Assembly: GCF_012933465.1 (NCBI RefSeq)
Contig: NZ_JABBND010000021.1
Coordinates: 1 to 64,000 of the forward strand
Reading direction: 5' to 3'
DNA from: Actinomycetospora sp. TBRC 11914
Lineage (GTDB): Bacteria > Actinomycetota > Actinomycetes > Mycobacteriales > Pseudonocardiaceae
Length of the DNA stretch: 64,000 bases
The translations under genes were made by a program, and so were the position numbers. The notes beneath the pieces are model-generated. The model saw only the letters and a list, made by a program, of their open reading frames with translations. It had not been told where the DNA came from and made no database searches. Below are positions 22,802 to 32,453 of this stretch, one piece after another; within the stretch, counting starts at the first letter, position 1, and the number at the start of each line of letters is the position of its first letter.

Positions 22802-24043
22802 GTGCCCTCCGTGCCCCCCGGCGGCGACCCCGCCCCGGCCGACGGCGCGCTCCCCGCCGCCGCGCTCGACGGGCTGGGGACGCGCCCGTTCGGCGTCTAC
22901 GTCCACGTGCCGTTCTGCGCCACGCGCTGCGGCTACTGCGACTTCAACACCTACACCGCCTCGGACCTCGGGCTGTCGCCCACCAGCACCGACGACCCCG
23001 CCTCGCCCGCCTCCTGGCTGGAGGGCCTGCGCCGCGAGCTCGACCTGGCGGCGCGGGTGCTGGGGGAGCCGCCGCGCGCCGACACCGTCTTCCTCGGCGG
23101 CGGCACCCCCTCCCTGCTGGGCGCGGACGGGCTGACGGCGGTGCTGGACGCGGTCCGGTCGTCGTTCGGGCTCGCGCCGGGCGCCGAGGTCACCACCGAG
23201 GCCAACCCGGAGTCGACGACGCCGGCCCTGCTCGCGGCCATCGCCGACGCCGGCTACACCCGGCTGTCGCTGGGGATGCAGTCCGACGTCGACCACGTCC
23301 TCGCCGTCCTCGACCGTCGGCACACGCCGGGCGCGGCGGTGCGGGTGGCGACGGCGGCCCGGGAGGCCGGGCTGGAGCACGTCAACCTCGACCTCATCTA
23401 CGGCACTCCCACCGAGACCGACGACGACCTCCGCCGCTCGCTCGACGCGGTGCTCGCCTCGGGCGCCGACCACGTCTCCGCGTACTCGCTGATCGTGGAG
23501 GAGGGGACGGCGCTGGCCCGTCGTGTGGCCCGCGGCGAGCTGCCGATGCCCGACGACGACGTCCTCGCCGACCGCTACGAGATCGTCGACGACGTCCTCG
23601 CGGCGGCCGGGTTCGACTGGTACGAGGTGTCGAACTGGGCGCGGTCGGCCTCGGCGCGCTGCCGCCACAACCTGGGCTACTGGTCCGGCGGCGACTGGTG
23701 GGGCGCCGGGCCGGGCGCGCACTCGCACGTCGGTGGCGTGCGCTGGTGGAACGTCCGCCACCCGGCGCGGTACTCGAAGCTGCTGGCGGCGGGGTCCTCG
23801 CCCGCCGAGGCGCGGGAGCTGCTCGGGCCGGGCGAACGGCACGTCGAGCAGGTGCTGCTCGAGCTGCGCACCGTCGACGGCCTGGCGGTGACGGCCCTCG
23901 ACGACGACGGCCGCGCGGCCGGCGCGCAGGCCGCGGCGGACGGGCTGCTGTCCGGCCCGGCCTGGCAGGGTGGCCGCGCCGTGCTCACCCGGCGCGGCCG
24001 GCTGCTCGCCGACGGCGTCGCCATCGCGCTGACGGGGGCCTGA
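22802..24043 (+). CDS. hemW: Radical SAM haem chaperone HemW
   Basis: 413 residues. The radical SAM cluster motif CxxxCxxC is CATRCGYC at Cys39, Cys43, Cys46, followed by FLGGGTPSLL and the HemN-like C-terminal domain. HemW inserts haem into respiratory enzymes; it lacks the extra N-terminal cysteine motif of coproporphyrinogen oxidase HemN. GTG 22802 is only seven bases downstream of CACAAT (22790-22795), so the transcript may be leaderless. The next gene starts within its stop (TGATG). Confidence 0.9.
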   Translation: MPSVPPGGDPAPADGALPAAALDGLGTRPFGVYVHVPFCATRCGYCDFNTYTASDLGLSPTSTDDPASPASWLEGLRRELDLAARVLGEPPRADTVFLGGGTPSLLGADGLTAVLDAVRSSFGLAPGAEVTTEANPESTTPALLAAIADAGYTRLSLGMQSDVDHVLAVLDRRHTPGAAVRVATAAREAGLEHVNLDLIYGTPTETDDDLRRSLDAVLASGADHVSAYSLIVEEGTALARRVARGELPMPDDDVLADRYEIVDDVLAAAGFDWYEVSNWARSASARCRHNLGYWSGGDWWGAGPGAHSHVGGVRWWNVRHPARYSKLLAAGSSPAEARELLGPGERHVEQVLLELRTVDGLAVTALDDDGRAAGAQAAADGLLSGPAWQGGRAVLTRRGRLLADGVAIALTGA

Positions 24044-24903
24044 TGACCGGGACGACGCCGCCCGAGCCGACCCGGGTGGCGCTGCCCGCCATCACGCTCT
24101 CGGTGCACGACGTGGGCGACGGTCCGGCGGTGCTGCTGCTGCACGGCTTCCCCGACCGGGCGACGCTCTGGTCCGTGCAGATCGCGCGCCTCGCCGACGC
24201 CGGCTACCGCGTGATCGCCCCCGACCTGCGCGGGTTCGGCGACAGCGACCGTCCCGACGACGTCGAGGCCTACCGGCTCCGGCACTCCGTGGCCGACATG
24301 GTGGCGCTCCTCGGCGCGTTGGAGATCGAGCGGGTCGTGGTGGTCGGGCACGACTACGGGGCCGCGGTCGGGTGGGCGCTGGCCATGCGCAGCGCATCGG
24401 TGCGCGGCTACGTCGCCCTGTCCGTCGGGCACCCCAACGCCTTCCGGGCAGCGGGCCTCGCCCAGCGGGCCCTGTCCTGGTACATGCTCTGGTTCCTCCA
24501 CCCCGGGGCCGCCGAGGCGGTGCTGCCCGCCGACGGCTGGGCGTTCTACCGCCGCTGGGCCCACCCGGGCACCGAGGACGACGACCTCGTCGAGACCCAG
24601 ATCCGCGACCTCTCCCGGCCGGGAGCACTGACCGCGGGGCTGTCCTGGTACCGCGCCAACGTCGACCCGACGACGTTCGTCGACGAGCACCCCGTCGAGC
24701 TCCCGCCGGTGACGTGCCCGGTACTGGGCCTGATCGGCGAGGACGACGTCGCGCTGACCGAGGCGCAGATGGCCGGGTCGGCCGCGTTCGTCAGCGGCCC
24801 CTTCGAGTGCGTGACGCTGCCCGGGGCGGGGCACTGGCTCCCGGCGCGGCACGCCGACGCCGTCGACGAGCACCTGCTGGCGTTCCTCGACCGCCTCGAC
24901 TGA
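24043..24903 (+). CDS. Alpha/beta hydrolase, epoxide-hydrolase-like
   Basis: 286 residues. The nucleophile is Asp104 in VGHDYGAAVG, with HGFPDRATLW as oxyanion segment, acid in GEDDVALT and His in GAGHWLP. Asp in the nucleophile elbow together with HGFP is characteristic of epoxide hydrolases and haloalkane dehalogenases. ATG 24043 overlaps the hemW stop (TGATG), so it is translationally coupled to hemW although a functional link is not obvious. Confidence 0.9.
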   Translation: MTGTTPPEPTRVALPAITLSVHDVGDGPAVLLLHGFPDRATLWSVQIARLADAGYRVIAPDLRGFGDSDRPDDVEAYRLRHSVADMVALLGALEIERVVVVGHDYGAAVGWALAMRSASVRGYVALSVGHPNAFRAAGLAQRALSWYMLWFLHPGAAEAVLPADGWAFYRRWAHPGTEDDDLVETQIRDLSRPGALTAGLSWYRANVDPTTFVDEHPVELPPVTCPVLGLIGEDDVALTEAQMAGSAAFVSGPFECVTLPGAGHWLPARHADAVDEHLLAFLDRLD

Positions 24904-25021
24904 CGGCGCACCCGACCTGGGCCATGCGCGTGACGCATCGATGCAGCGGAGAAGGCATTTCTGTGGGGCGGCCCCGGTGCCTAGCGTCGCGGGCGAGCCG
25001 AGCGTCCGAAGGAGAGACACG

Positions 25022-26458
25022 ATGAGCGCCGCCCCGTCCACCGCCGCCCCCGACGTCCACTCGGGCTACGTGGTCGACGACATCGGCCGGTTCGCCGCGG
25101 CGGCCGTCCCCGCCGACATCCCGCCCGCGGCCCTGACCGCGCTGAAGCGCAACGTGCTCGACGGTCTCGGCGCCGCGATCGCCGCACTCGAGGGCGAGCT
25201 GATCACCGGCCTGCGCCACCACGTCGGGACCGTCGACGGCCACCCCGTGGCCACGCTGATCGGTGGCGGCCGGGCGACCCTCACCCAGGCCATGCTGGTC
25301 AACTCGGTGCTGGTGCGCTACGTCGACCAGCTCGACACCTACCTGACCCCCGGCGGACTGTGCCATCCCGCGGACAACCTCGGCGCCGTGCTCGCCGCCG
25401 CGGAGTCCCGTGACGCGAGCGGCGAGGAGTTCCTGACCGCGCTCGCGGTGGCCTACGAACTGGGCTGCCGGTTCTCCGCGCAGGTGCCGGTGATGGCGCT
25501 GGGCCTCAACCACGCGCTGCAGCTGGCGATCTCGGTCGCCGCCGCCGGCGGACGGCTGCTCGGCCTGGACGCCACCCGGATCGCCCACGCCGTCGCGGCC
25601 GCCGCGGTCGACAACGTGTCGCTCTCCGCGGTGCACTCCGAGCCGGTGTCGATGTGGAAGGGCATCTCACCGGCCGTCACGGCGCAGCGCGCGGTCGAGG
25701 CCGCGGCCCTGGCCGCCCACGGCGTCACCGGCCCCCGGGGCCTGTTCGAGGGCCCCAACGGGCTCCACCAGCTGTTCGGGCAGACCGTGGACCTGCGCCT
25801 CGACGACCGGGACCTCGGCGTCGCCGAGCACACCCACCTCAAGAAGTACTGTGCGCTCATCCACGGCCAACCGGTGATCGAGAGCGTGCTCCACCTCGCG
25901 GCGGCGCACCAGCTGCGGCCCGAGCAGATCGACCACGTCCGCCTCGAGGTCTTCCAGACCGCCTACGACATCGCCGGCGGTGGCCGGTTCGGCGCCAAGG
26001 ACGTCGTCGTCACCAAGGAACAGGCCGACTACAACCTGGCCTACCTGACCGCGGCCGCCCTGCTCGACGGGCAGGTCGGGCCCGAGCAGCTCCGGGAGGA
26101 GCGGATCCGCCGGGACGACGTCCAGGCCCTGATGCGCCGCGTCGAGGCCCGCCCCGACGACACCCTGACGGCGGGCTACCCCGGGACGACCCCGGTCCGG
26201 GTCCACCTCGTCCTCGCCGACGGCCGGGAGCTCTCGCGCGAGCAGACCGACCACGAGGGCGCGCCGACCCGGCCGCTGAGCTGGGACCGCGTCGTCGAGA
26301 AGTTCTCGTGGCTGGCCGAGCCCTTCGTCGATCCCGGCCTGGCGCGGGACATCGTCGACGCCGTCGGCGGGCTGGAGGGCATCGGGGTCCGCGAGCTCAC
26401 CGGGCTGCTCGCCCGGGTGTCGCCCACCCCCCGCCGGTCGCGCACCCGGCGGCTCTGA
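25022..26458 (+). CDS. MmgE/PrpD family protein
   Basis: 478 residues, the full length of this family. Conserved segments: KRNVLDGLGAAIAALEGE, LVNSVLVRYVDQLDTYL and LKKYCALIHGQP. Members include 2-methylcitrate dehydratase, aconitate decarboxylase and uncharacterised decarboxylases. ATG 25022 follows GAAGGAGAG. A TAGCGT -10 lies near 24981. It heads a plus-strand group with a NIPSNAP protein and a LysR regulator. Without PrpC/PrpB neighbours the methylcitrate cycle is unlikely. Confidence 0.9.
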   Translation: MSAAPSTAAPDVHSGYVVDDIGRFAAAAVPADIPPAALTALKRNVLDGLGAAIAALEGELITGLRHHVGTVDGHPVATLIGGGRATLTQAMLVNSVLVRYVDQLDTYLTPGGLCHPADNLGAVLAAAESRDASGEEFLTALAVAYELGCRFSAQVPVMALGLNHALQLAISVAAAGGRLLGLDATRIAHAVAAAAVDNVSLSAVHSEPVSMWKGISPAVTAQRAVEAAALAAHGVTGPRGLFEGPNGLHQLFGQTVDLRLDDRDLGVAEHTHLKKYCALIHGQPVIESVLHLAAAHQLRPEQIDHVRLEVFQTAYDIAGGGRFGAKDVVVTKEQADYNLAYLTAAALLDGQVGPEQLREERIRRDDVQALMRRVEARPDDTLTAGYPGTTPVRVHLVLADGRELSREQTDHEGAPTRPLSWDRVVEKFSWLAEPFVDPGLARDIVDAVGGLEGIGVRELTGLLARVSPTPRRSRTRRL

Positions 26459-26501
26459 GGATCCCCCGCGCAGCCGGTTCCCGACGACCCGAGGAGCAGC
26501 G

Positions 26502-27167
26502 GTGACCACACCCCCACCCATCACCGGGGAGGACCTCGACCCCGCCACCAGGGCGGTGCGCTACGAGCTCACCACTCTGCACTTCCGCCTGCTCGACGCA
26601 CCCGCCGCCCTGGCCGGGGTGCAGCCCTGGGTCACCGCGCCCGAGGCACACGGCGAGCTCCTGGGCTGCTGGACCGCCGAGCACGGCCGCCTCGGCCGCG
26701 CCTACGTCCTGCGGGCCTTCGACGACGACGCCGAGCTGGCCGCCGAACGGGCGCGGGCCGCCGCCGACCGCCACCCCTTCGGCGCCGACGGTCAGCTCAC
26801 CGACCTCGCGATGCAGGGCTTCGCGCCGTTCCCGTTCGTGCCCCGCGTCCGGCCCGGCCGCTACGGCAGCGTGTACGAGATCCGCGACTACCACCTGGTC
26901 CCCGGTGGGCTCCCGGCGACGATCGACGGCTGGCGCCGGCGCCTGCCCGGGCGGCACGTGGTCGACCCCGTCACCGTGGTCATGTACGCCCTCGACGGGC
27001 CCGCCCGCATCGTCCACATCTGGCCGTTCGCCGGCCTGGACGAACGCGTCGAGATCCGTCGGGACCTCTACACCACCGACCGGTGGCCCCCGCCCGGCGG
27101 CCCGGAGCACATCCTCGAGGCCGACTCGATCATGGCCTGGCCGGCCGACTTCTCCCCACTGGCCTGA
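26502..27167 (+). CDS. NIPSNAP family protein
   Basis: 221 residues with two ferredoxin-like halves. The second half carries the NIPSNAP core VYEIRDYHLVPGGLP and HIWPFAGLDERVEIRRDLY. Bacterial members occur in catabolic clusters, but their reaction is unknown. GTG 26502 follows GAGGAGC at a suitable distance. It sits between the MmgE/PrpD gene and a LysR gene, 43 bases after the former. Confidence 0.85.
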   Translation: MTTPPPITGEDLDPATRAVRYELTTLHFRLLDAPAALAGVQPWVTAPEAHGELLGCWTAEHGRLGRAYVLRAFDDDAELAAERARAAADRHPFGADGQLTDLAMQGFAPFPFVPRVRPGRYGSVYEIRDYHLVPGGLPATIDGWRRRLPGRHVVDPVTVVMYALDGPARIVHIWPFAGLDERVEIRRDLYTTDRWPPPGGPEHILEADSIMAWPADFSPLA

Positions 27168-27178
27168 CGAGGCCGGGC

Positions 27179-28045
27179 GTGGACATCGAGCTCCGGCACC
27201 TCCGGGCGTTCGTGGCGGTGGCCGACCGGTCCTCGTTCACCCAGGCCGCGGACGCGCTGGCGATCACGCAGCCGCAGCTGAGCCGGACCGTGCGCCAGCT
27301 CGAGAACGCGCTGCGCGTCACGCTGCTCGACCGCAGCTCCCGCCACGTCGAGCTCACCGCGGTCGGGCGGCGGTTCTACGACCAGACCCGCACGGTGCTC
27401 GCGGAGCTCGACCGGGCGGTGGACGCGGTGCGGGCGCAGAGCACCCTGCGGCTCGGGTTCAGCTGGCTGCTGCCCGACCCCTGGGCGCAGCAGACCTTCG
27501 CCGCCTTCGAGGGCACGACCGGGGCCACGGTGGCCCTGGTGCGCTGTGACGACCCGATGGATGCGCTGACCGGCGCCGTCGTCGACGTCGTGCTGGTCCG
27601 CGGCCGCGTCACGCCGGCGAGCGGGGCCGCGGTGCAGCTGGTGCACCTGTTCGACGAGGCGCGGGTCGCGGTCTGCTCGACACACTCGGCCCTCGCGGAG
27701 CAGCCCGAGATCGCGTGGACGGACGTGCCCGGCTGGCCGCTGGTGGTCAACACCGTCTCCGGCACCACCACCGCGTCGTCCTGGCCGGCCGGGCACGGCC
27801 CCGCGAGGACCATCGAGACCTCGAACTTCGACGAGTGGATCGAGACCGTCGCGGCGGACCGCGGCATCGGCGTCGTGCCCGAGGTCGCGACGCGCCGCGG
27901 CATCCACCCCGCCGTGCGCTTCGTCCCCCTCACCGGCGCGCCGCCGAGCCCTGTGTCACTGGCTTTCCTGCCCCACGTGCAGGAGCCCCTGATGCGGACC
28001 TTCGTCGAGTGCGCCGTCCGGGCGGGGCAGCCAGACGGCCGGTGA
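27179..28045 (+). CDS. LysR family regulator
   Basis: 288 residues. The helix-turn-helix is at the start (ELRHLRAFVAVADRSSFTQA then ALAITQPQLSRTVRQLE), followed by a substrate-binding domain. GTG 27179 is 12 bases after the NIPSNAP stop. Probably regulates the MmgE/PrpD-NIPSNAP group and perhaps the convergent CoA-transferase. Its last 90 bases overlap the 3' end of that convergent gene, an unusual arrangement. Confidence 0.9.
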   Translation: MDIELRHLRAFVAVADRSSFTQAADALAITQPQLSRTVRQLENALRVTLLDRSSRHVELTAVGRRFYDQTRTVLAELDRAVDAVRAQSTLRLGFSWLLPDPWAQQTFAAFEGTTGATVALVRCDDPMDALTGAVVDVVLVRGRVTPASGAAVQLVHLFDEARVAVCSTHSALAEQPEIAWTDVPGWPLVVNTVSGTTTASSWPAGHGPARTIETSNFDEWIETVAADRGIGVVPEVATRRGIHPAVRFVPLTGAPPSPVSLAFLPHVQEPLMRTFVECAVRAGQPDGR

Positions 28046-29460
28046 GCTGCCCAGCGCCGGGGTGGTGGTCGACCAGCGCGGTGGGGTCTCGGACATGCGG
28101 ATCACCGGGCCGAGGCTCTTGAGGTCCCCGTACGCGGTCGCGTCGTCGGTCACGGCGTAGGACTCGAACTCGTCGGGACGCAGTCGCCCCTCGGCGCGGG
28201 CGAACCCACCGAGGAGACCCTGTCGCTGCACCAGCATGGCGGCCTGGCACAGCGAGACCTCGACGCGGTAGCTGCCCCCGTCGCGGGCGCGGCGGGCCAG
28301 CGCGACCATCGCGCCGAAGCCGCCGAGGAATCCGGTGAGGAAGTCGCAGAGGTACACCGGGGTGAGCGCCGGGCGCCCGGCTCCCGCCGCCCGTCCCTGG
28401 ACGTCGCACATCCCGGTCACGGCCTGCGCGACCTGATCCCATCCGGCCCGGTCCGCGAACGGTCCGCCGGAGCCGAAGCAGTTCACGGTCACCGACACCA
28501 GGCCGGGCCGGCGCGCGGCGAGCGCCTCGGGGCCGAAGCCGTGGGCCGCCAACCGGTGGGGCCGGTAGCCCTCGACGAACACGTCGGCCTCGTCGACGAG
28601 CGCGTGCAGCCGGTCGGCCTGTCCGGACCGCGTGTAGTCCAGGTAGGTGCTGCGCTTGCCGTGGCTGGTGTCGCGGACGAACGGCGGCACCTGCGGGAGG
28701 TGCGGTGCGGTCACCATGAGGGTGTCGGCGCCGTGCTCGGCGAGGCTCAGCCCCGCGGTGGGTCCGGCGAGGATGCGGGTCAGGTCCAGGACCCGGATCC
28801 CGGACAGCGGCTGCTCGCCGCCGCGCGGGAGCGGCTCGGGCGCGCTGTCGCCGATCCTGGTGATCTCGACGACGGGCCGGTGGCGAGGTAGGCGCCCTGG
28901 GGGTGCTCGAGCCACTCCCGCGGGGTGCGGACGACGCCACCGCACGCCCCGACGGCGGCGAGGGCGTCCTCGAGGTCGGCGGCCTTCCATCGAGCCACCG
29001 CGGCCCCGACCGACACCGGGTCCGGCCGGCAACCCAGCACGTCGCGCACCCGCCGTTCGAGGTGGGGGAGGTTGAAGTGCGGGACGAACCAGCGCCCGTC
29101 GGCCGTGGGCCACGGCTGGGTCAGCGAGACCATGTGCTCGACGTCCGGCGAGATCGGGGCGGGTCGGTAGGTCCCGTCCTCGCCGCGGACCCGGGTCATG
29201 TCCTCGCCGCCGAGGGCCGTCGCCGCCGCGGCCCGCCGGTCGACCCGGATGCGCTGGCGGCGGCCGGTCCTCGACTCCCACAGATCGTTCGCCGCGACCG
29301 CCCGTGCCGCGAGCGCGTCGGCGAGGACCCCGCCGACCCGGAACGGCGTGGGGAACAGGGGATCGTCGCCGGTGATCTCGAGCTCCCCGGGAACGAGGGG
29401 CGGCCCTCCTCGCACGGCCAGCAGTTCCCCGAGTGCGGTCGGGAGCGTCTCCGCGTCCAT
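27956..29460 (-). pseudogene. CaiB/BaiF family III CoA-transferase, frameshifted
   Basis: The N-terminal half is read from ATG 29460 (after GGAGGAGAG) in one frame up to GAYLATGP near 28880; the homologous continuation VVEITRIGDSAPEPLP and LSGIRVLDLTRILAGPTAG is in the next frame, ending at 27956. The join falls in the plus-strand GACGACGGGCC around 28868-28878; one missing base, for example GGCCCGGTC shortened to GGCCCGTC, explains it. Actinobacterial members of about 470 residues have exactly this domain order, so an intact gene would be about 500 codons. A sequencing error is possible. It would transfer CoA between carboxylic acids. Confidence 0.75.
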
Positions 29461-29920
29461 CCTCTCCTCCGATCCGTGGCGGGTGTCCGTCGCGGATCGG
29501 ATCCGATCGAATTCGTGTCCGCGAGCCCGTGCCCGACACCGACGTTAGGAAGGGTGGATCGCCGGGAGAAATGCTCCTTCCTCGTCGTCGATGCGCCGCG
29601 TGCATCGACCCGCGTCGCACCTGCGGTTCCGGCCACCGACCCTCGCGCCGAGACCGCAACGGGCCGGAGATGCCGCTGTGCCCGCAGGGTGCCCGTCGGC
29701 CGAGGAGGGTCCGCGGCGCACGGCGACGACCGGGGACCGAAGGGAAGCCAGCATGTCCCCACCCACAGCATCGCGGCGATCACCGACCGGTCGCCGTAGC
29801 CGGGCCGATCAGCGTCACGGCGCCTTCCACGCGGTACCTCCGCCCGAACCTCGTGGACCGACTCCGGCACACCACCCCCGAGCCGACGGTCCCCATCCCG
29901 CCCAGCGCGGAGAGGGCACG
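29461..29920. other. Intergenic region without a supported gene
   Basis: 460 bases between the CoA-transferase start and a small ORF. It contains the near-palindrome GGATCGGATCCGATC around 29492-29510, which may be a regulatory site for the CoA-transferase, and low-quality ORFs in several frames that show no recognisable domain. Confidence 0.5.
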
Positions 29921-30157
29921 GTGACGACGGGCGCCCCGCTCGCAGCGTGGGAAGCCTCGGCGGAGGCTGCGGCGGAAGCCGCCGCCGAGCTGCTGCTCAG
30001 CGTGGTGGCGCTGGCCGCCGACACCCTGGCCGCGGTGTTCTCACCCGCTGAGCTCGCCGCCGAGGTGATGACGCGTGCCACGGGCTGCCACCGCGGCCAC
30101 GAGCGCGAGGGGATCACCACGGCCGAGCCCGGTCCGCGACCTCCGGGCCGGGAATGA
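29921..30157 (+). CDS. Hypothetical helical small protein (78 aa)
   Basis: GTG 29921 follows GGAGAGGGCAC. Residues 8-50 form an alanine-rich amphipathic helix pair (WEASAEAAAEAAAELLL and VVALAADTLAAVFSPAELA); the tail is basic and proline-rich. No family recognised. Located before the first AraC-like gene. A chance ORF in GC-rich DNA remains possible. Confidence 0.4.
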   Translation: MTTGAPLAAWEASAEAAAEAAAELLLSVVALAADTLAAVFSPAELAAEVMTRATGCHRGHEREGITTAEPGPRPPGRE

Positions 30158-30294
30158 TCCCGACAGCGGGCAGGGCCACCGACGACCGCTTGTCCGCGAC
30201 CCCGGAGGGGGTTGCGCGTTCCGATACCGTCAGTGCACGCACAAACCGTAGAACACCCATGCGGGCCCTCGTGTCGTCGAGGAGGTTCGGTGGG

Positions 30295-31248
30295 ATGATC
30301 GATGCTCCGTCGGTGCTGCATCGTCGGGTCAGCACCCGCGATCCGGACGAGGCCCTCCAGTACGAACAGGCCTATACCCGGTTCCGGGTGCAGCCGTTCG
30401 ACGCGGCAGGGTTCCGGTTCAGCCTGGCCGTGGCGGCGGTGGGCGCGTTGAGCGTGGGCCACCTGCTGCACACCGCTCGCGTCGACGCCCAGGCGGAGCC
30501 GCCGGCGCAGCTCACCGTCGTCGAGGCCGACAGCCCGATGCGGCTGGTCGACCGGGGCGGGGATCGGGCCTCCCGGCTGATGCTCACGCCGCACTGGTCG
30601 CCCCACACCGCCGCCTGGGCCGGCGGTCGCGTCCGGGTCACCACGGTCCACCTCGCCGAGGTCGGGCGGGTCGCCGCCGAGGTCGCCGATCTCGGCCGGG
30701 CCGGCGTGGAGTTCGGGGTGACGACTCCGCGCTCGCCGGGGCACGCCCGGTACTGGAACGCCCTGATCAGCCACCTGGATCGGGAGCTGCTCGCCGAGGA
30801 CGATCTGATGGCCCAGCCGATCCTCTACGGCGAGGCGCTGCGCCAGCTCGTCCTCGGCGCGCTGGCGGTGTTCCCGAACAGCACCCTCGACCGCCAGCAC
30901 ACCGCCGGCCCGAACAGCGCCGAACCGGGCACCGTGCGCCGGGCCGTGGACTACATCGACGCCCACGCCGGCGAGCAGACCACTCTCACCGAGATCGCCG
31001 ACGCCGCCCGGATCGGCCCCCGCGCCCTGCAGCTCGCGTTCCGCAAGCACCGCAACCAGCCTCCCCTGGCCTATCTGCGGCGGGTGCGCCTCGAGCGCGC
31101 CCACCGCGACCTCCAGGCCGGTGACCCCACCCGCGGCGACACCGTCGTCGCGATCGCCGCCCGCTGGGGCTTCGCCCACCCCGGCCGATTCGCCGGCGAG
31201 TACCGGCACTTCTACGGCCGCCCGCCCAGCGAGACCCTGCGCTCGTGA
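30295..31248 (+). CDS. AraC family regulator
   Basis: 317 residues. N-terminal cupin-like sensor region, then the AraC DNA-binding domain from about residue 210: VDYIDAHAGEQTTLTEIADA, LQLAFRKHRNQPPLAYLRRV and IAARWGFAHPGRFAGEYR. ATG 30295 is placed 9 bases after AGGAGG. The adjacent gene at 31313 is a diverged paralogue. The regulated genes are not evident. Confidence 0.88.
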   Translation: MIDAPSVLHRRVSTRDPDEALQYEQAYTRFRVQPFDAAGFRFSLAVAAVGALSVGHLLHTARVDAQAEPPAQLTVVEADSPMRLVDRGGDRASRLMLTPHWSPHTAAWAGGRVRVTTVHLAEVGRVAAEVADLGRAGVEFGVTTPRSPGHARYWNALISHLDRELLAEDDLMAQPILYGEALRQLVLGALAVFPNSTLDRQHTAGPNSAEPGTVRRAVDYIDAHAGEQTTLTEIADAARIGPRALQLAFRKHRNQPPLAYLRRVRLERAHRDLQAGDPTRGDTVVAIAARWGFAHPGRFAGEYRHFYGRPPSETLRS

Positions 31249-31312
31249 GCGTCCCGACCGCAGTCCGCTCATCGCCGAGACCCAGTCCGTTCATCCCAGG
31301 GAAGGTGAGGAC

Positions 31313-32308
31313 GTGGCGCACGACCCCCGCTACGACCTGCACGAGGACCGGTTCGTCACCGGCGACCCCCAGCAGGCCGAGGAACAGGTCCGCACCAGCT
31401 ACAAGGTGAGCGGGGGCGTGCGGATGTCCGGCGACACCGACGACTTCCGGTTCTCCCAGCACGTCCTGGCCAGCCGCGGGTTCGCGATCACCCGGTTCCA
31501 GTGCACGATCGCCGTGGGCTACCACGGCCCCCTCGACGATCTGCTCTGCGTCGAGCAGGTCCACGCCGGCCGTCTCTCGTTCGACACCGCCCACACCGAG
31601 CTGCGCACCGGAGCCGGCGACATCTGTCTGGTCCCCCCGCACGAGCCGTGGCGGGCCACCACCGACGGGGTCGACCTCGCCCCGCTCATCCTCGACCCCG
31701 CCGCGGTGGCCGACCACGCGGCCGCGACCTGTCCCATCGAGCCCGAGCAGCTGCGCTTCACCGGCCTCGAGCCGATCTCCCCGGCGCACGCCGGGCGATG
31801 GAACGCCACCGTCGCGCACGTCCGCGACGACATCCTGGGCAACCCCACCGTCGCCGAGAACCCCATCCTGGTCGAGGGCGCCTTCCGTCAGCTGGCCGCC
31901 AGCCTGCTCTCCACCTTCCCCAACACCGCACTCGACGCCCTCTCCGGCCCCACCTCACCCGCGCGACCCGGCACGGTGACCGAGGCGACGCTGCGGGAGG
32001 TGGTGGACTACCTGCACAGCCAGGCGGCGCAGCCCCTCGGCCCGGCCGACGTCGCCGCGGTCGCCGGCGTCCCCGCCCGGGACGTCGACGACACCCTGCG
32101 GCGCCACCGCAACACCAGCTGGGCCCTCGAACTGTGGCGCGCCCGGATGCAGGGCGCCCATCGCGACCTCCACGACGGCGACCCCGAGGCCGGCGACACC
32201 GTCGCCGCGATCGCTGCCCGCTGGGGATTCACCGACCCGGCCACCTTCGCGGTCGCCTACACGCTCGCCAGCGGCGGCGAGTCTCCCGAGCACACCCTCC
32301 GCCGCTGA
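31313..32308 (+). CDS. AraC-like regulator, diverged paralogue
   Basis: 331 residues from GTG 31313 (after GGTGAGG); ATG 31421 is an alternative. It has the same plan as the preceding AraC protein, with matching stretches FPNTALDAL, RPGTVTEATLREVVDYLHSQ and IAARWGFTDPATFAVAYTLA, but the first helix-turn-helix (VAAVAGVPARDVDDTLRRHR) is degenerate. The tandem pair probably arose by duplication; heteromeric or competing control is possible (inference). Confidence 0.78.
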   Translation: MAHDPRYDLHEDRFVTGDPQQAEEQVRTSYKVSGGVRMSGDTDDFRFSQHVLASRGFAITRFQCTIAVGYHGPLDDLLCVEQVHAGRLSFDTAHTELRTGAGDICLVPPHEPWRATTDGVDLAPLILDPAAVADHAAATCPIEPEQLRFTGLEPISPAHAGRWNATVAHVRDDILGNPTVAENPILVEGAFRQLAASLLSTFPNTALDALSGPTSPARPGTVTEATLREVVDYLHSQAAQPLGPADVAAVAGVPARDVDDTLRRHRNTSWALELWRARMQGAHRDLHDGDPEAGDTVAAIAARWGFTDPATFAVAYTLASGGESPEHTLRR

Positions 32309-32453
32309 CCGCGACGATCTGTTTCGGTCGTCCAGGCCGTCAGGTAGCCCTGTCCACCGCGGCTGCGTAGTCGGTCAACGGAACGACTCGCGGAAGATGA
32401 TCGTCGCTGGCGGGTGCGGCGCGGGCCCGACAGCGTGGGAGAAGGAAAACACG

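Noticed and set aside
29815-31272. 485-codon minus-strand ORF opposite the first AraC gene
   Set aside because: Antisense shadow of the AraC coding sequence with no domain.
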